Below, piece by piece: positions 43,076 to 51,288 of a DNA stretch of 64,000 nt. Made by a program: the position numbers and the translations under genes. Where the stretch lies: NCBI GenBank assembly GCA_937922745.1, contig CALAJO010000035.1:1-64000 (forward strand). Direction: 5' to 3'. Under the pieces are notes generated by a model that searched no databases, had not been told where the DNA came from, and saw only the letters and a program-made list of their open reading frames with translations. Position 1 is the first letter of the stretch; the number at the start of each line of letters is the position of its first letter. The DNA comes from an uncultured cyanobacterium. Lineage in GTDB: Bacteria; Cyanobacteriota; Vampirovibrionia; Vampirovibrionales; JAGQHJ01.

Positions 43076-43777
43076 CTACTCTGATGGAGGCAGAGCAGGC
43101 TTTGAAGCTGCGGCACTCAGGGACTGACGGATACCCTCGGCATTAAACCGGCTAAAATCAATAAAATTCGGGACATCTTGCGCTCTCCGATCCAAAAGCA
43201 GGCTTGTCGCAAAGATGAATAGCCCACGCAACGCATCACCCTCCGCGCTTGCAGCGCGCCTTACCGCCTCGCCGTGATTATACCGGGGCGGAAAGAATAC
43301 CTCGTTCCACGCGCGTGGAGAGTACCCCAGCAAGGGATGATGGCTCAGCCCCTGGGCTAAACGGTTGGACGCCCTCCCAACCAGGCCATGGGCTTCCGAA
43401 GCACGGCACAGGTAGTCAACAATATTCATGGATAATTGTGCGTCCGCTAATAGGTTCGCGGTAAGTTGAATTAATTCCGAATTGACGCCTCGATCCGGCG
43501 TGGTCCTGGCCATTTCCCAAAGCGGGCTGCTATGCGCTTGCGGCACTTTAAAAAAGCTAAAATGATCGATTTCAAGCTTCTGGAGCAAAGTTGAGTAGAT
43601 TGCGGCATATTCCTGTTGAATGTCAGCCAAGGGTTGTGAAGGCAACGCCGAAAACCCGGCCAGCATCTTTTCCACCTGTTGCTCAAAAGGGGTTCCCTTG
43701 GGTGACTCGGTGCTGGAGGCTCTTCTCTGCACTGCCCCAGCAAGAGGGCCTGTTATTAGATGTCTGATCAAATCCAT
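43076..43777 (-). CDS. Orphan hypothetical protein
   Basis: ORF starting MDLIRHLITGPLAGAVQRR...; no domain recognised. Confidence 0.65.
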   Translation of the reverse strand: MDLIRHLITGPLAGAVQRRASSTESPKGTPFEQQVEKMLAGFSALPSQPLADIQQEYAAIYSTLLQKLEIDHFSFFKVPQAHSSPLWEMARTTPDRGVNSELIQLTANLLADAQLSMNIVDYLCRASEAHGLVGRASNRLAQGLSHHPLLGYSPRAWNEVFFPPRYNHGEAVRRAASAEGDALRGLFIFATSLLLDRRAQDVPNFIDFSRFNAEGIRQSLSAAASKPALPPSE

Positions 43778-43916
43778 CTTTAATGCTCCCATAATTTCTG
43801 GGAGAATAAAGCACCCTCAAAATTCAAAATTGCCTAGCCTGACGCATTGACTCAGCATCAGATTCAATACAAATTTATCAGGCAGTATCTAACGGGGAAA
43901 AGGCCCGGCAAGCCGC

Positions 43917-45413
43917 CTAGTCATTCTTATACTGCTGGAAGTTGTACCCGGATCCGATGACATCGCGTGGGGCGTAAGGGGCGTTGTGGCGCACCACCAG
44001 GCTGCTGCTAACGGCCAGCCCGCCAGAAACCTTGGATGAATTGACCACGCGGCCATTGACTACCATCTGCGTGGAGCTTCCCCCATCAAAGTTCATGGCT
44101 TCAACGGCGCCCAGTTCCCGCATCAAAGTGGCCATTTCCGTCAGGGTCATCCCCACGGAGGTATCCGCCTGGCGCCCGTCAACCGTTACCATCAGCATCT
44201 TCTTGTCGGCCTTGATCCCGACCGCCGTACGCGGCGCAGGCTTGGTAAACGAGCCATCGCGGAAAGATTGCTCTTTCAGGTCGACATAAACCTGGCCATT
44301 GCGAACCAGGTAAGGCCCGCCACTAATGGCATACTGCACATCCGACCAATCGGGAATGGTGTACACTTGTGGTGATAAACTATCCCCAGGCTGCGCCATG
44401 GCCGCAAGGCCCATTCTCGGCCCAACCAGCACGTACCCATTCCCCGGAATGGACAACGGCATATCGGACACTTCCGTAATCTGGTTGTTCACAATCTGGA
44501 TCTGCACGCCTTCTGGCGGGGTGTTCGGCGACATCTGCCCCCAGCGCGGCGTGTACAGGATAAACTCGGATTTGCTCAAGCGAGGCTGATTGACGTTATG
44601 CAACGGCAAACTCTGGCCGGCGGCATCCACAACCTTGCCCCCAAGGGACAGGCGGGCCATTTTAAACTGTTTATCGGTCGTCATCCCTAGGGCAACGCGG
44701 TTATAGAGCGGGCCGGCAATCAGCTCCCGATTCATAATCATCGTGCCCAGGTTCGTGCCGCTATCCGGCTTGAAGAATGCGGCATTCACCCCGGCCAACG
44801 CCCCGGATCGGTTTACCATATCGGCAACCTTGGCCTTGCCATGCAGCCGGGTGGTCGCCAGTACCGGTTCTATCGTAATATCCGGGTTGGAAGTATCAAT
44901 CTCCAGGATGTTGATGTTCATCGGCCCGGTTGCATAAGTCTTCACAATCTGCTTGTGGGTAACGCCCGGCACCACCTGCTGGCTTTGCTCATGGTTATAA
45001 TTTTCCTGGATGCTCAAAACGAGGCGATCCGGGTTGCTTAGCGGAAAAACCCGCGTGGGCGAAGGGACTTTGCGCTTGACGAACAACTGCACCTTGCCGC
45101 CGCGTACCTCGCAATACATGGACTTTAAATTTTTATGCCCCGGAAAAGCTTGAGAACAATTTTTAATCTGCGAATCAATCCCGCCATTAAATTGCAGGGC
45201 AACCGTATTAGGGTCGTCCTGGGTCAGCACCACATCTTCGGCTGGGCCATTCAAGTCCAGCACGATTTCGGTCTTGACGCCGCCCTGCTTTATCCTCACG
45301 TTGGTCAAGTTCGCCGCATCAGCCGAGCCGGAGAGCATGCTGACTGATGATGCAACGGTTAACACCGCTAATGCCAGGGAAAAAGCCGTTTTAGGTTTAA
45401 AAAGCATATCCAT
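43917..45413 (-). CDS. AMIN domain plus phosphodiester glycosidase (NAGPA-like) secreted protein
   Basis: Signal peptide; NLTNVRIKQGGVKTEIVLDLNGPAEDV AMIN-like; GVNAAFFKPDSGTNLGTMIMNRE and EAMNFDGGSSTQMVVNG motifs. Confidence 0.88.
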   Translation of the reverse strand: MDMLFKPKTAFSLALAVLTVASSVSMLSGSADAANLTNVRIKQGGVKTEIVLDLNGPAEDVVLTQDDPNTVALQFNGGIDSQIKNCSQAFPGHKNLKSMYCEVRGGKVQLFVKRKVPSPTRVFPLSNPDRLVLSIQENYNHEQSQQVVPGVTHKQIVKTYATGPMNINILEIDTSNPDITIEPVLATTRLHGKAKVADMVNRSGALAGVNAAFFKPDSGTNLGTMIMNRELIAGPLYNRVALGMTTDKQFKMARLSLGGKVVDAAGQSLPLHNVNQPRLSKSEFILYTPRWGQMSPNTPPEGVQIQIVNNQITEVSDMPLSIPGNGYVLVGPRMGLAAMAQPGDSLSPQVYTIPDWSDVQYAISGGPYLVRNGQVYVDLKEQSFRDGSFTKPAPRTAVGIKADKKMLMVTVDGRQADTSVGMTLTEMATLMRELGAVEAMNFDGGSSTQMVVNGRVVNSSKVSGGLAVSSSLVVRHNAPYAPRDVIGSGYNFQQYKND

Positions 45414-45535
45414 GCACTCTCCATTACTCTTAAGACTATCTCATTTCATGTAAACGTAAATAAAAGCCGTTACCGTCCATCATTCGGAGGAGGTTGATCA
45501 TGATATCGAAGAATCTACCCGCACCTTGATAGCAT

Positions 45536-45649
45536 ATGCCTTTCTCCATCATCTCATCCGGTTTTACCGCACAAAGCGCACGGCGGGAAATAATGGGATC
45601 TCAAGCCGACGATTGTTCAGCTTCCATTCCTAACCTTTTTGGACGCTGA
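45536..45649 (+). CDS. Possible 37-aa micro-ORF consisting only of leader-like sequence
   Basis: MPFSIISSGFTAQSARREIMGSQADDCSASIPNLFGR*; weak SD. Confidence 0.2.
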   Translation: MPFSIISSGFTAQSARREIMGSQADDCSASIPNLFGR

Positions 45650-45837
45650 TCCGGCCCCAACGTTCCCACGTTTTTAATAGATTACAGCCTGAACCAAAAG
45701 AGGTCAAAAAGATCCCGGACTCCAATCAGGATTTACATCGCTTGTAAATTTTTGAACCGTCACGCAATTTCACCTTCCAAAAATTGTTTATTTAAATGTA
45801 TATATTTCGATTTGAGTGCGAGGAGAGAGAAAACGCA

Positions 45838-46218
45838 ATGGATCAGTCATTTGGTACCGGTTTTGGATGGAATCAACCGAACTATCCGGTTCAGAATTAC
45901 GGCAGCGCTAAACAGTTCGAACAGGTCGCCAGGTTTGCGGATTACTTCTTCGGGGATGGCGACAGCCAGATCTCCAAGGATGAGTTGATGAGCCTGCAAC
46001 CCTTTGTGCCGGACTTTGAGCCTTTAAACGTGCTAATAGAGAACTTTGAAACCTTTGCCGGGCAGGATAACGTGATTAGCCTGCAATCCTATAACTCCTA
46101 CGGCGTGGATAACAACGAGATCGAATCCCTGGCCTGGCAGGACGGCAACGCCGGAAACATTACCTCGGAGGATCTGGCCAGGCGGCAAGAAGTTCAGGCG
46201 TATAACCAGCAGCTGTAG
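45838..46218 (+). CDS. EF-hand-like small protein
   Basis: YFFGDGDSQISKDEL resembles a DxDxD EF-hand loop; SD gaggagag upstream of ATG 45838. Confidence 0.65.
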   Translation: MDQSFGTGFGWNQPNYPVQNYGSAKQFEQVARFADYFFGDGDSQISKDELMSLQPFVPDFEPLNVLIENFETFAGQDNVISLQSYNSYGVDNNEIESLAWQDGNAGNITSEDLARRQEVQAYNQQL

Positions 46219-46306
46219 GCCGTTGTAACAGATGAGCCCGTATTAAACAGTTGGGCACTGTTGCTCCCCAAGCGAGCTTGCTACAATACTCTCCATACGA
46301 TTTTGG

Positions 46307-47623
46307 ATGAGGAAGCAGGCTTTGATTACGTTGGAAATTTCGCCGGAAGCGGTAAAGCCGGAACAACACCCCGCATTTGAAATGAAGACCGACGCGCCGG
46401 AAGGGGAGTGGGAAAAAACCACGGTTTACACCTCGCCCTCCGGCACGCCGTTGGGATGGGCCAAGCAGAAAAAGAACCCGACCCATCTGGTGCGGTTTTT
46501 TCAGGGCAAAGGCGGCTTCTGCGCCATTGTCTCCAACGATGACGTAATCTACTTTGGGCTTCCCGGCAGCCGCATCGAGCTGAACGACACCATTGTTGAA
46601 ATTCCGGGCGAGCCCATCCAGGGTAAAACCGAAACGCTGCTGTATCCCAACTCCAACACGCCGGTTCAGCAAGTTACCCCGCAAGCCATGATCTTGGGCG
46701 CGGGGCTCGCAACGCGCTTTGAGCCTATCTCTGGCGATACTACCGGCCTACCCAAACCCGGCGTTCCGCTTGCCGGGGAAGATTCCGTCATCGCCTCCAT
46801 TGCCAAGCTGCTGAAGAAGCACGGCATTAAGACGATTTACATCAACACCTTTTACAAGCCGGATGCGTTAAAGCGCCAACTTGCCGGGCTGCAAGGTATT
46901 GAACTGGTTTATATCGATGAGGACGCCCCCTCCGGAACTGCCGGCGGGCTGTCTAAAGCGCTGGAACAGAAGATGCTGGATGCAAACGCACCCATCATCA
47001 TCATCCAAGGCGACGCGATTACGGATGCCGATCTGTCCTTTTTGCTCAACACGCACCAGCAGCGCCATGCGGCCGTTACCATCGGCGGGCAGATTGTTTC
47101 TGACCGGGATGTCCACAAGTTCGGCATTATCGAAACCGATGCGTCTGGTGGCGACGGGCAGTCCGGGAATATTGTTTCCTTCAAGGAAAAACCCGCTTTG
47201 GAAGAAGCCGGGCCCAGCCGTTTCGCCAACGCCGGTTTTTACATCCTGGCGCCGGAGGTTTTCCCGTTATTCCTGCAAGGGTGGAAAAACACCCAGGCCA
47301 ACCAGGCCATCTACGATTACGCCAAGGATTTCTTCCCGCTGGTTCTGGACGCCGTCCAGAACCGGCAGCTTCAGGATGCATCCGGGCAACCGATGGGTTT
47401 CTGGGCGCAAGCCGTGGGCGGTTACTGGAGCGATATCGGGATGCCGGAACAATATATCGAAGCCGTACACGATGTTTACGCCGGCCGTTTATCGTTGGAT
47501 ATGCCTGCGAACCCTGCCGACTTTTACGAAAACGGCATTATTTACTGGCCCGGAACCAAAGCCCTGGCCCAGGCAGCGCAAGCCCAGCTCAGCGGCAATG
47601 TCATCGTTAGCCCAAAACCCTAA
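46307..47623 (+). CDS. Nucleotidyltransferase (sugar-1-phosphate NTase-like) with extra N-terminal domain
   Basis: AMILGAGLATRFEPISGDTTGLPKPGVPLAGEDSVI; FGIIETD; ...ANAGFYILAPEVF; GYWSDIGMPEQYIEA. Confidence 0.88.
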   Translation: MRKQALITLEISPEAVKPEQHPAFEMKTDAPEGEWEKTTVYTSPSGTPLGWAKQKKNPTHLVRFFQGKGGFCAIVSNDDVIYFGLPGSRIELNDTIVEIPGEPIQGKTETLLYPNSNTPVQQVTPQAMILGAGLATRFEPISGDTTGLPKPGVPLAGEDSVIASIAKLLKKHGIKTIYINTFYKPDALKRQLAGLQGIELVYIDEDAPSGTAGGLSKALEQKMLDANAPIIIIQGDAITDADLSFLLNTHQQRHAAVTIGGQIVSDRDVHKFGIIETDASGGDGQSGNIVSFKEKPALEEAGPSRFANAGFYILAPEVFPLFLQGWKNTQANQAIYDYAKDFFPLVLDAVQNRQLQDASGQPMGFWAQAVGGYWSDIGMPEQYIEAVHDVYAGRLSLDMPANPADFYENGIIYWPGTKALAQAAQAQLSGNVIVSPKP

Positions 47624-47629
47624 TCCGGT

Positions 47630-48091
47630 TTAGTGTTGGGCGTAATCCATGCGCCCAATGGTGATTTCCGCATTTTTCGGGTCAAACACTATTTTAATCG
47701 CATTCAGGAGCGGCTGATAGAGCGCCCCGAGGTCTGTATTTTTAAAGGGCCCTTCCTTTTGCAGGTACAGCCAGGTATCCATGAGCTTTTCCATCGTTGG
47801 GCTAAGCTGTTCTACAGGCGGCCTGCCTTGAATTTGCGCCAGCTTTGCCGCCAAAACCCGAACCCCTATAGCAATGTCGGAAATGGTGCCATACGCGATG
47901 CGCCTGGCTATCTCATCAATCGGCATGGCCACGATACCGCGAATAGCTCTGCGCTCCGGGGTATCTGCCGAATCGAAATGATCCAGCACGGCACCCACCT
48001 CGCTTACCTGTTGCTGGGTAGCGCCAAAGCGATTTTGGCTTGAATTTACCTTTACTGGGTGAGCGAACCCCGTTTTTCCAATCTGCATCAT
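47630..48091 (-). CDS. Orphan protein with N-terminal QNRFGA leader motif
   Basis: Start MMQIGKTGFAHPVKVNSSQNRFGATQQ with SD aggagag upstream. Confidence 0.7.
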   Translation of the reverse strand: MMQIGKTGFAHPVKVNSSQNRFGATQQQVSEVGAVLDHFDSADTPERRAIRGIVAMPIDEIARRIAYGTISDIAIGVRVLAAKLAQIQGRPPVEQLSPTMEKLMDTWLYLQKEGPFKNTDLGALYQPLLNAIKIVFDPKNAEITIGRMDYAQH

Positions 48092-48168
48092 CCAAATCTC
48101 TCCTGAAACAAATGACCCTATTAAAAAGTTGCTCAAGCATTTGGATTGCTTTTTTGGCAAGATAATTC

Positions 48169-48864
48169 ATGTCATCCCTTATCGCGATAATGCCCACGGT
48201 GTCTATCCAAGCCAACATTGCGCAAATCCAATCGCAGTTCCCGGCAGGCCGGGAAATTTGCCTGGTTGCGGTTTCCAAATACACCACCCCGCAACAGATG
48301 ATAGAGGCGTATCACTGCGGCATCCGCGATTTTGGGGAAAATAAAATCCAGGACGTGATTCGTAAAAAATCCGAGCTGCCCGCGGAAATCGAACCGAAGA
48401 TTCGCTGGCATTTTTTGGGACACCTCCAAAAAAACAAGGCCGTCAAAGCCATTGAGCTGGGTTTTTATTGCATCCATTCCGTGGACTCCCTGGCGCTGGC
48501 GCAAAAATTATCTACGCTTGCGCTGGCCCATGGCATCAAACAACGTGTCCTGCTCCAGGTCAACCTCACGCGCGAGCCTCAGAAATCCGGCTTTCTGGAA
48601 GCGGACCTGGCGCATGTCTTTCCACAATTAATAATGCTCGAAGGGTTGCAGATTAACGGGCTGATGACCATCGGGCCCAACCCGCCGACACCGGAAGCGA
48701 GCCCCGCCGTTTTCTGCAAACTCAAATCCCTGCGGGATAACCTTTCCCATGAATCCGGGATAGCCTTGCCGGATCTTTCCATGGGAATGAGCCAGGATTT
48801 TCATCACGCTTTGAAATGTGGTGCTACAATTATTAGGGTAGGCAACCGACTATTTAACCCCTAA
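48169..48864 (+). CDS. yggS: YggS family PLP-binding protein
   Basis: LVAVSKYTTPQQMIEAYHCGIRDFGENKIQD; WHFLGHLQKNKAVKA; LSMGMSQDFHHALKCGATIIRVGNRLF. Confidence 0.95.
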   Translation: MSSLIAIMPTVSIQANIAQIQSQFPAGREICLVAVSKYTTPQQMIEAYHCGIRDFGENKIQDVIRKKSELPAEIEPKIRWHFLGHLQKNKAVKAIELGFYCIHSVDSLALAQKLSTLALAHGIKQRVLLQVNLTREPQKSGFLEADLAHVFPQLIMLEGLQINGLMTIGPNPPTPEASPAVFCKLKSLRDNLSHESGIALPDLSMGMSQDFHHALKCGATIIRVGNRLFNP

Positions 48865-48939
48865 GTTGCCGGGGAAAATTTTTTATTGTTTAACCGTTAC
48901 CAAAATACAAAGGATAGAATCGAGGAGGTCCGAAACGTT

Positions 48940-49422
48940 ATGAGTGGATTCGTCAACCGGATTAAAAGCTGGGTTACAGGCGATGATTTTGATGAAGATG
49001 TGTTCAGTGTAGACGACGAGTTTGAGCCGGAGCGCCCTATGTACAACAACCAAACCCCGCAGGAAGAAACGTTTGCTGCAACCAGCCGTCGCACCCCGCG
49101 CAGCCTTAAAGTGGTTGAGCATCCTGGTGTAAACGCCACCCAGGTTATTGTGTTGGAGCCTAAAGCATTTGAAGAGTCCCTGGAGATTGTTGAGCATCTG
49201 CGTGCCAAAAAATCCGTTATTTTAAACATGCACCTGTTGGATACGGCCCAATCCCAACGGGTTGTTGATTTCCTGTCCGGCGCAACCCACGCCATCGATG
49301 GAAACCAGCAACGCATTGGCGATGGCGTCTTTATTTTTACGCCCAACAACGTGTCTATTTCCACCGAACAAACCAAGGCAATGGATTTTACAACGCAGGC
49401 CTTCTGGCACACCAACCGTTAG
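48940..49422 (+). CDS. sepF: Cell division protein SepF
   Basis: QVIVLEPKAFEESLEIVEHLRAKKSVILNMHLLDTAQSQRVVDFLSGATHAIDGNQQRIGDGVFIFTPNNV; adjacent to yggS. Confidence 0.95.
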   Translation: MSGFVNRIKSWVTGDDFDEDVFSVDDEFEPERPMYNNQTPQEETFAATSRRTPRSLKVVEHPGVNATQVIVLEPKAFEESLEIVEHLRAKKSVILNMHLLDTAQSQRVVDFLSGATHAIDGNQQRIGDGVFIFTPNNVSISTEQTKAMDFTTQAFWHTNR

Positions 49423-49425
49423 AGA

Positions 49426-49818
49426 GTGGGGTTTGCCCCTGTGCTGGCTAAACTGTTCTGGCTCTGGCTTGGCGGGGGTATCGGTACAATCTGTCGATAC
49501 TGGCTGGCAACAAAACTCTATTTCCGGTTTCAAGAATCCGTTTTTCCATATGGCACCCTGGGAGTCAATCTCCTAGGGTGTTTTTTCATCGGGTTGCTGG
49601 TGGAAATACTGGATAAACAAGGCGCACCGCCGCACATTCGGTTATTTCTCATCACCGGCCTTTTGGGCGGCTTTACCACCTTCTCCGCCTTTGGCCTGGA
49701 AACCTTGAATTTAATCAAGCAAGGCGCGCTGCCGGCCGCGTTTATTTATATGATGGCCTCTGTCGGGCTGGGCCTTTTGGCCGTTTGGGGCGGCGTCCAA
49801 CTGGCCAAACCGGCCTAA
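49426..49818 (+). CDS. crcB: Fluoride ion channel CrcB/Fluc (start codon uncertain)
   Basis: GGGIGTICRYWLA; YGTLGVNLLGCFFIGLL; GLLGGFTTFSAFGLE. Confidence 0.95.
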   Translation: MGFAPVLAKLFWLWLGGGIGTICRYWLATKLYFRFQESVFPYGTLGVNLLGCFFIGLLVEILDKQGAPPHIRLFLITGLLGGFTTFSAFGLETLNLIKQGALPAAFIYMMASVGLGLLAVWGGVQLAKPA

Positions 49819-49846
49819 GATTTTCTCAAACCTAAAGAATTGATTA

Positions 49847-49880
49847 GGGGCGTAACAAACTGTCACGCCCCTTTAAAACC
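49847..49880 (+). terminator. Terminator downstream of crcB
   Basis: aggggcgt-aacaaactgtc-acgcccctttaaaa. Confidence 0.7.
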
Positions 49881-49955
49881 GGGTTTTCATGCAATCAACA
49901 TAGGCAATAATTATTTGGGCAGGATAAAACGAACTTTATCTGGAGGGTTATTGAT

Positions 49956-50450
49956 ATGACATGGTGTGGGACAAACACGGCTTCGGGGTGTGGGAATAAC
50001 CAAGGTTACGCGGCTTTTCTGGGGCTAATGCAGGCTTTTAGAAATAACAACAGCAGCCAGGGCGGAGGCGTCATTAGCGGGTGCTTCAATTCGCAGCCCA
50101 ACACTCCGCCAATCCAATATGGCAACTGGGGAAGTTCGCAAGGTGGCTTTTCCTGGCCGGTACAGGACGATTACGCGGTGAATCCCTACCCGCTGCCGGG
50201 ATATAACAGCGTGCCGGGGCACAGCAGCGATTACTGGGAAAGCAGCGGATTCGGCGGCGGCTGGCTCTCCGACTACGGATCGCCCACGCCCTCTATTTAT
50301 GATATCGATCCCGGCATTTACTCCTTTAGCGATTTTAATGGCGACCCGGGCATTGTTTACGAATATGACTTCAGTGGCGATCCCGGTATCGTGGTGGAAC
50401 CGCAGCGGCAAACACCCGCAGGAGCCGGGGATACTTCCTCCATCGGCTAA
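49956..50450 (+). CDS. Low-complexity Gly/Ser/Tyr/Pro-rich orphan protein
   Basis: SD ctggagggt upstream; internal repeats FNGDPGIVYEYDFSGDPGIV. Confidence 0.7.
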   Translation: MTWCGTNTASGCGNNQGYAAFLGLMQAFRNNNSSQGGGVISGCFNSQPNTPPIQYGNWGSSQGGFSWPVQDDYAVNPYPLPGYNSVPGHSSDYWESSGFGGGWLSDYGSPTPSIYDIDPGIYSFSDFNGDPGIVYEYDFSGDPGIVVEPQRQTPAGAGDTSSIG

Positions 50451-50797
50451 GCCGGCCGAGGGTGCGGCAACAGATACTCCCGAATCAAGGTATCGACGTC
50501 CTTGACCTGCACATTACGAAAGTACAGGACAGGCGGTTGCTCCAGCTCGCCCAAGGCCTTGTTGACGATGGCAACCGTGGTGCCGTCCTGCTTGCATCCT
50601 AAAATGCAACCGCTGTTAAACACAAATACGGAACGGCTCAAGCCGTATTCCATCACCTTGCGCTGGAAAGCCTGAAGGACGGCGACCCCCTGGGTCAGGT
50701 CGCACTGCTCGAACGAGCGGGTAACCGGGTTGGTGCAAACCCACACAAAATGGGTGTAATGATAGCCAAATGCCTGTCCGGGAATAAAGGGTTCCAT
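50447..50797 (-). CDS. Thioredoxin-like [2Fe-2S] ferredoxin domain protein
   Basis: HYTHFVWVCTNPV...C...VFVFNSGCILGCKQDGTTVAIV...VQVKDVDTLIREYL. Confidence 0.6.
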   Translation of the reverse strand: MEPFIPGQAFGYHYTHFVWVCTNPVTRSFEQCDLTQGVAVLQAFQRKVMEYGLSRSVFVFNSGCILGCKQDGTTVAIVNKALGELEQPPVLYFRNVQVKDVDTLIREYLLPHPRPA

Positions 50798-51288
50798 CAT
50801 AACTCCTGGCGTTGTGCGCGCAGCCGGTTCTGCCGGTATGCCATGCTTACTGTATCGCAAACCCCGGCAATACAGCCCAATTTTTTCGGAATGTAACCAA
50901 CAGCATCAAAACCCGCTCACATAGCCAGGTTGTAAGCTCTAAACCACCAAGTAGATCCACCGCCAAGTCAGCTATCCTCAAAAATGAGGGCTGTAATTTC
51001 CCTCCCCACCCAACCATGCTGCAAATCAAGAAGCCCAACAAATGTCTCTCTCTATGCCAAATATTTTTATAATGCGCGAAAATGCCAGAATGGGGCTGTG
51101 GCAATCTCCTCAGGCAGAAAACGTTCCGGCCAATTTGTCCCTCCTTTTTGGGATCCCTGTCCGACGCCACAAACCGGAAAAAAACGGGGGCTTGGCTAGG
51201 GGAGCGATAGGCAGAAAAATCGATTAACGATATGATGAGAAGAAGAAGAGAAGACGCTAGCATAATGGCTTGGGATAGAGGTGTGTTA

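Noticed and set aside
49426-49500. Fluoride riboswitch for crcB
   Set aside because: crcB starts directly after the sepF stop, leaving no room for a riboswitch.
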